DNA of 64,000 nucleotides from Primorskyibacter aestuariivivens (GCF_028023675.1 NZ_JAQIOZ010000016.1:1-64000), one strand, 5' to 3'. Shown: positions 18,781-33,247, counted from the stretch's first letter. Numbers and translations are program-made. The notes: generated by a model not told the origin, from the letters alone.

Positions 18781-19491
18781 ATGTCACTGGACTGGGTTAT
18801 GGCGCAATTTGCCCAATATATTGGGCATTGGAGCGAATTGGCAGGCTATCTGGCGTCTGTCCTTGTTTTTCTTACCTTTTGCATGAAAACTATCGAACCG
18901 CTGCGCGTGCTTGCCATATCTTCGAATATTGCTTTTATCGTCTATGCTGCGGCTGCCGGTCTGATGCCCGTATTGCTGTTGCATGCTGCCCTGCTGCCTC
19001 TGAATATATTGCGTACCATGCAGCAGATAAGCCTTTTCCGGCGGGTTCGACGTGCCTCAATCGGCAGCGCCAAGATTGAAGCACTCGTACCCTTTATGAC
19101 GATCAAGACCTATCCAAAGGACACACTGCTTTTTCGCAAAGGAGACGTGGCTCTGAAAATGTACTTTCTGCACAAGGGACAGGTTTTGGTACCGGAGATT
19201 GGAAAATACCTTCAGCCCGGAACGCTTTTCGGAGAAATAGGACTGTTCACACCGGAAAGGACTCGGACTGCGTCGGCAACTTGCTCCGAAGACTGTGAAA
19301 TATTCGAGATCAGTGATGACGATTTAGTGAAGCTCTGCCTTCAAGATCCAGCGTTTGGATTGTTCCTGACCAAACTAATTGTTGCGCGTATGTCTGATAA
19401 TCTCACGCAGTCAGAGACATCCAACGACCCTATCACGCCAAGCGCTTGGCGGGCGGGCACTCAGCAAACTCCGGCATCGTTTATCGAATGA
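18781..19491 (+). CDS. Membrane-anchored cyclic-nucleotide-binding domain protein
   Basis: 236 residues. Two to three hydrophobic helices lie near 20-40, 44-62 and 62-75 (YLASVLVFLTFCM, IAFIVYAAAAGLMPVLLL). They are followed by a Crp-like cyclic-nucleotide-binding beta-barrel at about 100-200 (FRKGDVALKMYFLHKGQVLV, GTLFGEIGLF). The barrel keeps the FGEIGLF turn, but the usual phosphate-binding Arg-Ala pair is replaced by RTRTASAT. No helix-turn-helix follows, so it is not a Crp/Fnr transcription factor. It may sense a nucleotide at the inner membrane. Its DNA looks clearly less GC-rich than its neighbours, which suggests transfer. Ligand and partner are unknown. Confidence 0.75.
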   Translation: MSLDWVMAQFAQYIGHWSELAGYLASVLVFLTFCMKTIEPLRVLAISSNIAFIVYAAAAGLMPVLLLHAALLPLNILRTMQQISLFRRVRRASIGSAKIEALVPFMTIKTYPKDTLLFRKGDVALKMYFLHKGQVLVPEIGKYLQPGTLFGEIGLFTPERTRTASATCSEDCEIFEISDDDLVKLCLQDPAFGLFLTKLIVARMSDNLTQSETSNDPITPSAWRAGTQQTPASFIE

Positions 19492-19500
19492 TCTTTTCTG

Positions 19501-19526
19501 TAAGGGGCTGCTTTAAGGGGCTGCTT
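19501..19526. repeat. Tandem 13-bp duplication
   Basis: TAAGGGGCTGCTT occurs twice without spacer (19501-19513 and 19514-19526), just after the membrane cNMP-binding gene. It is probably a replication-slippage duplication in intergenic DNA. The rest of 19492-19723 shows no supported gene. Confidence 0.6.
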
Positions 19527-19723
19527 TGTGAGTTCCTCTAAAAAGTCGGACCAGAAAACTTGGGCAAAATGGGCTCTAAGTGGTCATTCCCTGCTTGGGT
19601 GGAAAGGCAGCCGCAATCTCGTCGCCGCGACACTCGGACTCTGCTTTGCAGGTCGTCATGCCCACAGTCATCCAAGGCCCCAAGACGACCCTGGAACACG
19701 GTTAATCCGGGGTTGAGACTGGT

Positions 19724-21028
19724 TCAAAGCCGGGCTGCCTGGCGATGGCCCGCCCTAAAAGGGAGGAATGGCGACACCCTTTCCCAAAACATCCTGAGCA
19801 GCGTGCCGATCACGGCGAAAAACCCGACAATGGATCCCAGAAACAGGATGCGGCGCAATCGGCGTTCGCGTCTCGTCTGGATTGTGGGTACGGAAATGAT
19901 GGTCTGCAACCCCAGCGCGCGTTCGATCTGGGTCGAGTTGCGGATCACCGGGTTGATCATTTCCAGAAGCATGGCCAGCCCTACGGCTGCGATCACGCTG
20001 GCCACGCCGCCCATAATGGCGGTTTTCTTGCGGCTGCGCGACACCGGGTATTCCGGCACCAATGCGGTTTCCAGCACCTCAAAGCGTTCCGTTTGCTGTT
20101 GCTGTTGCAGGGTGCGTTCGGTTTCGGCCTCGACCTTGCGGGTGGTGACGACCGTCAATTGATCCTGCAGCTGCGTCAGCTCACGTTCCAGCGCGTTGAG
20201 CTGTTGTTCCACCTCGGGGGCGGCGCGAATGGCGGACTCGACCTCGGTGATGCGTTGCTGAACAAGACGCTGCTGTTCCTCAAGCTGGGCGACCTGGGCC
20301 TCGGTCACGCCCTCGCGCTGGCGACGGGTGTTGGTCTGCAATTCGACAATGTCACGCTCGATCTCAAGCTCGGTCTGGCGCAGCGACACCAGTCGGCTGC
20401 GCTGCGAGGTCAGCGCGGTGGGCAGGCTGTCGGCGTTGATAGATTTGAACTCGGCCAGCGCGGCCTCGCGCTGTTCGATATCGCGGATCAGCCGCGCCTC
20501 TTCGCCCGCGAAAAAGGCCAGCGTCTGTTCGGTTTGCTCCGCCGCGCGCGAGCGCCCGGCCTCGACGATCCGGGCCAGCAGCTCATTGGCCACATCGGCG
20601 GCCTGCTGGGCCTCGCCCATCGACACGGTGATGGTCAGCCCGGTAGGGTTGTTGTTGGGCATCCATGGCTCCGCCGCGCTGCTGATCTGGCCGATGCGCG
20701 CGGAGTCGCGGAACAGGCCGACCTTTTGCGCCATGGACTCCTCTGCGGCGAAAAGATCGTAATCCTCGATGATCTCGATCACATTGTCCCGCGCCATCAT
20801 GCGCTGTTCCATGAGCTGCAAGCGCTGCGCCGCATCGGTGCGCCCGGTGCGCGTGTCGATGATCTTGGCATCTTCGATCTGCACGACCGCGATGGCCTGA
20901 TAGACCTTGGGCTGTTGCAAAGCGAACCAGACCGACAGCGCGCAGCCCACCGCCGCGACAAACACGATCAGGGGGAGCCGTCGCATCAGCACGGTCTTCA
21001 TATCGCTGAAAGATCCCATCTGGTTCAT
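19724..21028 (-). CDS. Wzz-type polysaccharide co-polymerase / chain-length determinant
   Basis: 434 residues. A transmembrane helix near 18-38 (LPLIVFVAAVGCALSVWFAL) precedes a periplasmic Wzz domain with long coiled coil (about 150-325, many Glu/Gln repeats such as TRRQREGVTEAQVAQLEEQQ). A PxxP-like VPEYPVSRSRKK and a second helix near 336-357 follow. An extra hydrophobic segment at about 393-412 and a basic tail end the protein. It controls export and chain length of exopolysaccharide together with a cytoplasmic tyrosine kinase; the CpsD-type protein at 40954-42060 is the likely partner, since this protein lacks the kinase domain. It has its own upstream region with a candidate promoter. 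Confidence 0.85.
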   Translation of the reverse strand: MNQMGSFSDMKTVLMRRLPLIVFVAAVGCALSVWFALQQPKVYQAIAVVQIEDAKIIDTRTGRTDAAQRLQLMEQRMMARDNVIEIIEDYDLFAAEESMAQKVGLFRDSARIGQISSAAEPWMPNNNPTGLTITVSMGEAQQAADVANELLARIVEAGRSRAAEQTEQTLAFFAGEEARLIRDIEQREAALAEFKSINADSLPTALTSQRSRLVSLRQTELEIERDIVELQTNTRRQREGVTEAQVAQLEEQQRLVQQRITEVESAIRAAPEVEQQLNALERELTQLQDQLTVVTTRKVEAETERTLQQQQQTERFEVLETALVPEYPVSRSRKKTAIMGGVASVIAAVGLAMLLEMINPVIRNSTQIERALGLQTIISVPTIQTRRERRLRRILFLGSIVGFFAVIGTLLRMFWERVSPFLPFRAGHRQAARL

Positions 21029-21159
21029 ATCTGTGTGTCCTTTGCCCGCCTATGCGGGGCGATTTCCCTGCCCGGCCCGATCGGGTGACCGGAATGGGCA
21101 GATGTGGCCGTTAATCTTGCGCGCAAAGCCCCCGAAAATTCGACGCAAATCTCCGTTAC

Positions 21160-21188
21160 AGTATAGGGTTTTCGCCACATTTTCGCCA
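21160..21188 (-). promoter_or_regulatory. Candidate promoter of the wzz-like gene with an 11-bp-phased direct repeat
   Basis: On the minus strand TATACT (21165-21160) is a good -10 box. TTTTCGCCA on the plus strand occurs twice, at 21169-21177 and 21180-21188, exactly one helical turn apart and covering the spacer and -35 region. A weak CTGGCG -35 lies about 18 bases from the -10. The phased repeats could be an activator or repressor site. Confidence 0.35.
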
Positions 21189-21302
21189 GTTTTGCGGTAG
21201 GTTTCGCTGGAAACACATTGTTTCCTGACGAAGATTTTCACAATTATTCCATAATCTTACGATTCGCGTCGTTCGGTAGGGCCAGATCAGGTGGCGTGAG
21301 GC

Positions 21303-25795
<4,493 letters not shown>

Positions 25796-25799
<4 letters not shown>

Positions 25800-26791
25800 G
25801 AGGGCCTCCGATGCGGTTGCGAAACGGGGTGGGCAGACGATTTGCGGGCAATGAGCGCGCGCAGGTCATGGGTGATCAGGTCGCGCAGGAAATACGCGGG
25901 ATCGACGCGCGGCTTGCGCTGGACCCGCGCGCGCAGCCGGTAGAGCGCGCCGCCCAAGCCATGCACAGCCGTGGCGGCAACGGCATAAAGCGTGCCATGG
26001 TTCTTGGTGAAGTAATGCCAGCGGCTGTCGAGCCAGAAGCCGGGGATGCGGTCCCATGTCTTCATACCGGTCGAGACCGAACCGATATGCGCGACGCGGC
26101 TGGCGGGGACATAAAGCGTTTCCCACCCGGCGCGATGGGCGCGCAGGCAGAGGTCGGTTTCCTCGAAATAGAGAAAGAAGGCCTCGTCAAAGAGGCCGAT
26201 CTCGTCAATCACATCCTGCCGGATCATCATCGACGCGCCGGCCAGCCAATCGACGGGGAAGGTGCGGATGGGCAGGTCCATGGGCACGCGTTTGTTGGCG
26301 AGAAGCTTGCTCACCGGGCCGAAGCGCATGGCATGTTCGAACTCGCTGGCAATCGACGGGAAGCGGAAGGCGGTGATATGCGCGTCCCCCTCAGGGCCGT
26401 GGATATGGCTGCCTGCGATACCGGCCATGGGTTTGGCCTCCAGCGTGTCCACCAGCAGGCGGATGGCGTCACGCGCCGGGAAAGCATCGGAATTGAGGAA
26501 ATAGACGTAATCGGGGCGCTGCCCATCTGCACGGCCCGCCTGCACGCCGAAATTGTTCCCCGCGCCGAAGCCGCCATTGTGGGCGGACGCGACAACGCGG
26601 ACATGTGGCCAGCTCTGCCCCTCTACAAAAGCGGTAAGTGCCTCGAACGAGCCATCGCCGCTGTCATTATCGACAATGACCATCTCGGCATCGAGACCCT
26701 GCATTGCAGCGACGGCAGAGCGCGCTGCCTTCATCGTCATGTCGGCGGTGCGGTAGTTCAAGAGAACAGTGAGCAGGCGGGCTTCAGTCAT
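25796..26791 (-). CDS. Family 2 glycosyltransferase (rhamnosyltransferase-like) coupled to the PKS/NRPS genes
   Basis: 331 residues of a GT-A fold: VLLNYRTADMT (2-13), VIVDNDSGDGS (38-48), GGFGAGNN (about 73-80), YFLNSDAFP (97-105) in place of a DxD, and FEETDLCLRAHRAGW (about 210-224). These are typical of WcaA/RfbF-like GT2 enzymes acting on the cytoplasmic face. It starts three bases after the PKS stop and overlaps the NRPS start by four (ATGA), so the three are made from one message. The acceptor is likely the PKS/NRPS product or a lipid-linked glycan; this is inferred from position. Confidence 0.88.
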
Positions 26792-26794
26792 GGG

Positions 26795-29700
26795 CTACTC
26801 CGCTGCCTTGGCCGGGCGGTGCTCGGGCGCGGGCGCATGGGCAGCTTCGGCGGCTTCGATCGCGGCGCGCATCCGGGCGGCGAGCACGCGCACATGCGGC
26901 TCCAGCACCATGGAATCGTGGTCGCCCGGCACTTCCTCGACCTTCACGCCGGGCACATACCCGGTCCAGCCATTGTCGGGCAGCACATAGGCGCGGTCCG
27001 CATCCACCAGACGCCCGTTCGAGACCTGCCATTTGCCGCGCATCGGAGGGCGGAACAGCACCAGATTGCCGGTCCAGGCGCGCATCCGGTATTTGCCGAT
27101 GCTCTCATAAAACGCGGCCTCGATGGCGGCGTTGTGGAACTGATGCTCGGGCGCGGGATCAACCACGGGCGCGCGGCGTTTGGCAATCTCCCAGCGCACA
27201 CGATTGATGGCCCAGCGCGCCAGATAGGCGGGACCGCCCTTGCGCAGCTCCTGCCACTGGATCAGCAGCCGGTCACGGCGTTCCAGCGGGCGGCGTTGCG
27301 GCAAGGGCGTGTCGAGCATGACGACCAGCGCCACCTCTTCACCCGCCGCTTCCAGTTGACGCGCCATTTCATAGGCGGTGATGCCACCGCCCGAAAAGCC
27401 GCCAAGGTAATAGGGGCCATGCGGCTGCACTTGGCGCAACTCGGAGATGTAGTCGCGCGCGGCCTCGGTAATGTCATCATGGGGCGCGTCATCGCCGTAA
27501 AGGCCCCGCGCCTGCAGCCCATAAAACGGCCGGTCATTGCCCAGAAGATTGGCCAGATGGCGCAGGTTCAGCACATTGCCGAACATCCCCGCGACCAGGA
27601 AGAAGGGCGCTTTGGCCCCGCCCTCGCCCTCATGCATGGGCACGATATGGGTGAAACGGCGGCTGGGCGTGTCGGCTTTCGCGGCGTCGCCCGCGTCTTG
27701 TGGGCCTATCCGGTCCTCGATCAACGCGGCGCAGGCGCGGATGGTGGGGGCCTCGAACAGGACCGAGATGGGGAAATCGACGCGGTAGGTTTTCTTGATC
27801 TGCGCGAACAGCCGCACGGCAATGAGGCTGTGACCGCCAAGGTCGAAGAAACTGTCTTCGACGCCCACTTGGGAGACGCCCAGAAGCTCCTGCCAGAAGC
27901 CCGCAAGCGTGCGTTCGATATCGGTTTCCGGCGCGACGAAATCACTGTCCAGCTCGGGGCGTTCGAAACTGGCCCCGGCGTTGCTTTGCGCAACACTTGT
28001 CTCGGCCTGTGCCACGAGGGCGGGCAGGTCGAGCGACGAGACGACCAGTTGCGACACATCCGTGCCCAGCGCGCGCAGAAAAGCCTCGGCCCCCTCGTCA
28101 GGGCGAATGCCCTGGGTCAGGTTGTGGTGCAGGCGTTCCTCGGCAGGCGACAGCGGGGCCACGTCATCACCATCGTCGAAAGCAAGCTCCGCGCGGGTCG
28201 CGGCCACCGCGCCAAAGCCGCCGCCCACGTCGAGACGCTTGATCGTGAAGCCGGTGATGTCGACCAGAACCGTGCCCTCGGGGTCGGTGAGGGTGATGTC
28301 GAAGCGGGCCACGGGGTTGGTCGTGTCATTGTCACCCGCGTTGAGCACCCAACTGACCACATGGTCGGTCAGGGGGGCGTGCACCCGGACAGATCCGTAG
28401 GACATGGGCACCCAGAGCGCAGCGGCGTCATAGCCGTTGATCAGCTCCATGGCCCATCCCGTGGCAATGTCCATAAGGCCGGGATGCAAGAGGTAGCCCG
28501 CATCGCGGTCTCCGGCGGCCTCGCGCGGGAGCATCAGATCAGCCACGCCTTCGCCATCGCTCAAAGCGGTGGCGCGCAGTACGCGCCAGCGGGGCCCGAA
28601 AGTCAGATGCGCCTCTTGCGCGCTGCGCAGGGGCAGATCGCTGAGCGTGGCCGTGCCGATCCGGGCGCGCAGGGTGGGGAGATCGATCTGGGGCGGTGTG
28701 GTGAGCGCAGATAGCGCCAGCGTCGCCTCGGCATGGGTTTGCCAGCCGCGACGGCGCTCATGCAGCACGGCGCTCTGGACCTGCATGTCATAGCCCGCCT
28801 CCGACCGGGCGAGCGTCACGCGCATCTCTGTCTCTTCGCCATCCGGGGTCTGCAGCGGGCGCAGGAAAGTCAGATCGCGGATCTCGAAGGGGCCGGTTTC
28901 ACCCTGCGCGCTCAGCGCCTCGGCGGCCAGTTCCAGATAGCCGGTGCCGGGCAAAAGCGCGCCGCCATCGCGGGTGCGGTGTTCGTCCAACACCCAATGC
29001 GCCCCGGGGGTGAGGGTGGTTTCAAAGAGGCGGTGGCCTGTCGCGTCAAAGGTGGCCACATCCAGAAGCGGCGCGGCGCAATCCTCGCGCGGCGGCTCGG
29101 GCAGATCGCCGGTGCGGGCGGCGACGGCATCGGCGGCCATACCGACCTCGGCCCAGATGCCCCAGTTGAGCGCCAGCACGCGGGTCTTGCCGCCCTGCCG
29201 CGCGCTTGCATAGGCGTTGAGGAATTCATTGGCGGCGACGTAATCGACCTGACCGGCGGGGGCGGTGACGGTGGAGGAGGAGGAAAACAGCACCAGCCAA
29301 TCCAGCGTGCCATCGGGGAAGAGCTGATCCAGCACCTGCGTGCCGTGGATTTTCGGCGTCAGAACATCCTCGATACCGCTTTGCGTCTTGGTCAAAAGCG
29401 GGCCATCGTCGATCACACCGGCGGCGTGGATGGCGCCATGAATTGGGCCGTTTTCGCCTGTAATCGTCTCGATTGCACCCTGCATGCCCTGCAGGTCGCA
29501 GACATCGGCCCGAGCCACGGTGACCTTTGCGCCTTTGGCTTCCAGCGCGCGGATCGCCTCGATCCGGCGGGTGGTGGGGTCCTGCGGGCCATGGGTGGCG
29601 AGATGGCGGTCCCAGTCGGCGTGCGGGGGCAATGGGCTGCGGGACAGGAGCGCGATGGTGCCTGCGCCCTCGGCGATGAGCCGTTCGGCAATGGTCAGGC

Positions 29701-32700
29701 CGATGCCCCCGAATCCGCCGGTGATCAGGTATGTGCCGCCGTCGCGGACGGCAGGTGTTTCGGTCTCGGTCAGAGGCAGCGAGCGCAGGGTCTTTTCAAA
29801 GCGTTTTGCGCCACGCAAGGCGGCCTCGTAAGAGGCAGGCGGGGCAAGCAAGTCTTCGAGGACTTGTTGGGTCAGTGTGTCGAGGCCGGATGTGTCTCTG
29901 ACACGGGCAAAAAGGCTCTGTTTTGGTGCGTCGGGCAGCACTACGTCCAGCATCGCCGCTGTCACACCGGGCAATTCGCGGGGGATCACCCGCAGGGGAC
30001 CGGCCAGCGTGGATTTGGCCGGGTCGCTGAACCCCTCATCGCGCACCCGCGCCGCGCCATTGGTGAGCGCGGTGATGTGCAGCGGTTTGGGCAGGCCTTC
30101 ATCCTCGATGGCCTGGGCAAGGAAGAGCAGCGAATAGAAGCCATGCTCCTGCACCCGGTGGAAGAAGGTGGAGCCGGGGCGGTGGCTCTGATCCCTGGTG
30201 ACCAGCCAGAAATGCGCGATGCGGGTGGGCACCACGCCACGCGCCATGAGATCGCGGATCAGCAGGTCATAGCCTTCGCGGCCACGTTCGGGGGCGAGGA
30301 TGTAGCTTTCCTCGCCCGTGCGGGCAAAGGCATCGCCGGGCCAGACCTCAATCACCGTATGGCCCGCGCCGCGCAATTGGGCGGCGATACGGGTGGCAAG
30401 ACCGGCATCATCCATGAACATGGCCCATGTCTCGGGCGTGGTCAGGTGCAGTTCGGTTTCAACATCCACGTCACAGGCGGCAAGCTGGGGCCGCCAGGCG
30501 ATGCGTGTGGCCCATTCAGACAGGTCATCGCTGCGGGTGAGAAAACTGTCGGTGGTCTCGGTCCGGGCGGTGCCCGGTTCGATGAAATATTCCTGCTGCT
30601 GGAAGGCGTAGGAGGGCAGGATCACCCGGTTGCGCCGCGCCTCGCCCCAGATCTGGTCCCAGTCGATCTCCACTTCCAGCGCGGACAGACGTCCCAGCGC
30701 GGCGAGGAAATAGGCGTCATCCTCGATGGCGTCATCGGGGTGGCGCAGGCTGGAGAGTACCTGATTGGCGGGCAGGTCGGGGTTGAGACTGGCAAGCGAA
30801 GAGAGCGCGCGGCCCGGGCCGACCTCAAGGAAGACATGTGTGCCGCTGGCATTGAGCGCGGTGATGCAATCGGCGAACTGCACGGTGCCACGCAGATGGG
30901 CGGTCCAGTAATCGGGGTCTGTGGCCTCCGCGTCGGTGAGCAGTTGCCCCGTGCGATTGGACTGGATCGGGATTTGCGGGGCGTGTAGCGGGATGGACCG
31001 CAGATAGGCGCGGAAATCGTCCAGAATAGGCTCTAACATGGCGGAATGGGCCGCGATGTCGATGGCGATGCGTTGGCAGTCGATGCCTTCGGCGTCCAGT
31101 TCCGCCTGCAAGCGGTCAAGCGCGGCTTGCGGACCGGAGGCAACAGACAGCTCAGGTGCGTTCACGGCGGCGAGGTCAAGGTCATCGCCGAGCCGGGCCT
31201 TGAGCGCCTCGGCGGGTAGGGACACGGACAGCATGCCGCCCTTGGGCACGGTGTCGAAAAACGTGCCGCGCAGATGCACAAGGCCGATGCAATCCTCGAA
31301 ACTCATCACCCCGGCAAGACACGCGGCGGTGTTTTCGCCCATGGAATGGCCCACCAGCGCTTTGGGCGTCACACCCCAGGACATCCAGAGCTGCGCCAGC
31401 GCGTATTCCACGAACATGATCAGCGGAAGCTGGACCGAGGGTTGTTTCAGGCGTTCATCCGCCTCAGCCCGGTTATTGTCTTCGGGCAGCCAGAGCGCTC
31501 GTATGTCGTAGTCCAGCTTGGGCTGGAGAACATCCAGCCCCCGGTCGATCCAGTCGGCGAAAACAGGCTCTGTTTCGTAGAGATCGCGCGCCATCCCGGC
31601 ATATTGCGCACCGCCGCCGGGAAACATGAAAACCACGTCCGGCGTGGTATCCAGCGCGGTATGGGCAAAGACGCGGCGCGGGTCCATCGCGTCGAGCAGG
31701 TCTGCGGCCTCGTCATGACTGCCCGCCACCAGCACGCGACGATGTTCAAAATGGCGGCGACCGCTTTGCAGGGTCCATGCCACATCGGCGAGGCTTTGTT
31801 CGGGATGCGCGCGCAGATGGGTGGCGAGGCGTTTGGCGTTGGCCTCGACAGCGGCCTTGCTGCGGCCTGTCACGGTGAGGATCTGGAACGGCCAGTCGCT
31901 GACTTCCGACGGGCTGCGCGCAGGGGCTTCTTCGAGCACCACATGCGCGTTGGTGCCGCCGACACCCAATGAGTTCACGCCGGCGCGGCGGGGGCCATTG
32001 CGCGGCTCCCATTTGGTGAGCCGGTCATTCACGCGGAAGGGCGAGTGTTCGAAATCAATCGCAGGGTTCGGGGCCTCGTATCCCAGCGAGGGCGGCATCT
32101 CGCGATGTTCCAGCGCCAGCGACGCCTTGATCAGGCTTGCCACCCCTGCGGCGGTGTCCAGATGGCCGATATTGGTCTTGACCGAGCCGATGCGGCAAAA
32201 GCCGGTCTCGTCTGTTGTTTCCTCGAAGGCTTGGGTGAGCGCGGCCACTTCGATCGGGTCACCCAGATAGGTGCCGGTACCGTGGCATTCGATGTAATCA
32301 ATCGTGTCGGCGCTTACGCCCGCCATGGCCTGCGCTTCGGCCACCGCCGCCGCCTGCCCCTCGACCGAAGGGGCGAGGTATCCGGCCTTGGCCGCGCCGT
32401 CATTGTTCACCGCCGACCCCTTGATCACGGCGCGGATGATATCGCCATCGGCCATGGCATCCGAGAGCCGCTTGAGCACCACAACGCCCACGCCCGAGCC
32501 AAACACCGTGCCCTCGGCGCGGTGGTCAAAGGCGTGGCATTGCCCGTCAGGCGACAGGATTTCACCCTCATTGTAGATATACCCCCGCCCCTGCGGCAGC
32601 TCGATGGTCACGCCGCCCGCAAGCGCCATGTCGCATTCACCATTGATCAGCGATTGAGCCGCATAATGCGTGGCGACAAGCGAGGTGGAACAGGCGGTCT

Positions 32701-33247
32701 GCAGGTTGATCGACGGGCCCTTGAGGTCAAGGATATGGCTCAGCCGTGTGGCCATGAAATCCTTGTCATTGCCGGTATGGCGCAACAGGAACATGCCGGT
32801 GCTGTCCACCAGATCGGGGTTGGAGCAGACGTTGAAATAGAAATAGCTGCCCATACCGCAGCCCGCGAAAACGCCGATGGGGCCGGTTGCGTGTTCGGGC
32901 ACGCGCCCCGCGCTTTCCATCGCTTCCCACGCGCATTCGAGGAACTGGCGATGCTGGGGGTCCATGATGGCCGCTTCCTTGGGCGAGAGGCCAAAGAACT
33001 CAGCGTCGAAATGGGCAAACCGGTCAAGCGGCGCGGCAAAGGGGACGTAGTTGCGGTGATGGATCAGACCGGGACTTTCGCCGGCCTCTTTCAGGGCGTC
33101 TTCGGACAGTTTCCGGATCGAGGAGCGCCCATTGCGCAGGTTGCCCCAGAACGCATCAACACAGGACGCGCCCGGCAGACGCGCCGCCATGCCGATAATG
33201 GCGATATCAGTCTCGCTCACCTGCGAGGACGGTACAGCAACAGACAT
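26795..33247 (-). CDS. Modular type I polyketide synthase KS-AT-KR-DH-ACP-TE
   Basis: 2150 residues, numbered from ATG 33247; a TTG start at 33310 would add 21. Ketosynthase at about 15-440 has the Cys186-His322-His362 triad (TACSTS, ECHGTG, NIGHLD). Acyltransferase at about 535-860 has GHSMGE (Ser635) and His734. A structural region precedes the ketoreductase (GGFGGIG 1177-1183; Tyr1336, Asn1340). Dehydratase at about 1410-1690 has His1423 before GALLPG and Asp1593 in HPGLMDI. ACP Ser1807 (LGGHSLI). Thioesterase from about 1880 has GFSGGG Ser1952 and His2110. No enoylreductase. DH following KR is the reverse of the common order. First gene of the PKS-GT-NRPS operon. Confidence 0.93.
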   Translation of the reverse strand: MSVAVPSSQVSETDIAIIGMAARLPGASCVDAFWGNLRNGRSSIRKLSEDALKEAGESPGLIHHRNYVPFAAPLDRFAHFDAEFFGLSPKEAAIMDPQHRQFLECAWEAMESAGRVPEHATGPIGVFAGCGMGSYFYFNVCSNPDLVDSTGMFLLRHTGNDKDFMATRLSHILDLKGPSINLQTACSTSLVATHYAAQSLINGECDMALAGGVTIELPQGRGYIYNEGEILSPDGQCHAFDHRAEGTVFGSGVGVVVLKRLSDAMADGDIIRAVIKGSAVNNDGAAKAGYLAPSVEGQAAAVAEAQAMAGVSADTIDYIECHGTGTYLGDPIEVAALTQAFEETTDETGFCRIGSVKTNIGHLDTAAGVASLIKASLALEHREMPPSLGYEAPNPAIDFEHSPFRVNDRLTKWEPRNGPRRAGVNSLGVGGTNAHVVLEEAPARSPSEVSDWPFQILTVTGRSKAAVEANAKRLATHLRAHPEQSLADVAWTLQSGRRHFEHRRVLVAGSHDEAADLLDAMDPRRVFAHTALDTTPDVVFMFPGGGAQYAGMARDLYETEPVFADWIDRGLDVLQPKLDYDIRALWLPEDNNRAEADERLKQPSVQLPLIMFVEYALAQLWMSWGVTPKALVGHSMGENTAACLAGVMSFEDCIGLVHLRGTFFDTVPKGGMLSVSLPAEALKARLGDDLDLAAVNAPELSVASGPQAALDRLQAELDAEGIDCQRIAIDIAAHSAMLEPILDDFRAYLRSIPLHAPQIPIQSNRTGQLLTDAEATDPDYWTAHLRGTVQFADCITALNASGTHVFLEVGPGRALSSLASLNPDLPANQVLSSLRHPDDAIEDDAYFLAALGRLSALEVEIDWDQIWGEARRNRVILPSYAFQQQEYFIEPGTARTETTDSFLTRSDDLSEWATRIAWRPQLAACDVDVETELHLTTPETWAMFMDDAGLATRIAAQLRGAGHTVIEVWPGDAFARTGEESYILAPERGREGYDLLIRDLMARGVVPTRIAHFWLVTRDQSHRPGSTFFHRVQEHGFYSLLFLAQAIEDEGLPKPLHITALTNGAARVRDEGFSDPAKSTLAGPLRVIPRELPGVTAAMLDVVLPDAPKQSLFARVRDTSGLDTLTQQVLEDLLAPPASYEAALRGAKRFEKTLRSLPLTETETPAVRDGGTYLITGGFGGIGLTIAERLIAEGAGTIALLSRSPLPPHADWDRHLATHGPQDPTTRRIEAIRALEAKGAKVTVARADVCDLQGMQGAIETITGENGPIHGAIHAAGVIDDGPLLTKTQSGIEDVLTPKIHGTQVLDQLFPDGTLDWLVLFSSSSTVTAPAGQVDYVAANEFLNAYASARQGGKTRVLALNWGIWAEVGMAADAVAARTGDLPEPPREDCAAPLLDVATFDATGHRLFETTLTPGAHWVLDEHRTRDGGALLPGTGYLELAAEALSAQGETGPFEIRDLTFLRPLQTPDGEETEMRVTLARSEAGYDMQVQSAVLHERRRGWQTHAEATLALSALTTPPQIDLPTLRARIGTATLSDLPLRSAQEAHLTFGPRWRVLRATALSDGEGVADLMLPREAAGDRDAGYLLHPGLMDIATGWAMELINGYDAAALWVPMSYGSVRVHAPLTDHVVSWVLNAGDNDTTNPVARFDITLTDPEGTVLVDITGFTIKRLDVGGGFGAVAATRAELAFDDGDDVAPLSPAEERLHHNLTQGIRPDEGAEAFLRALGTDVSQLVVSSLDLPALVAQAETSVAQSNAGASFERPELDSDFVAPETDIERTLAGFWQELLGVSQVGVEDSFFDLGGHSLIAVRLFAQIKKTYRVDFPISVLFEAPTIRACAALIEDRIGPQDAGDAAKADTPSRRFTHIVPMHEGEGGAKAPFFLVAGMFGNVLNLRHLANLLGNDRPFYGLQARGLYGDDAPHDDITEAARDYISELRQVQPHGPYYLGGFSGGGITAYEMARQLEAAGEEVALVVMLDTPLPQRRPLERRDRLLIQWQELRKGGPAYLARWAINRVRWEIAKRRAPVVDPAPEHQFHNAAIEAAFYESIGKYRMRAWTGNLVLFRPPMRGKWQVSNGRLVDADRAYVLPDNGWTGYVPGVKVEEVPGDHDSMVLEPHVRVLAARMRAAIEAAEAAHAPAPEHRPAKAAE

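Noticed and set aside
19528-19716. 62-codon GTG-started plus-strand frame
   Set aside because: Weak start, no recognisable family, and it lies in a slippage-prone intergenic patch.
25811-30988. Long plus-strand frames (967 and 751 codons) opposite the glycosyltransferase and PKS
   Set aside because: Antisense shadows of GC-rich modular genes; no start signals or domains.
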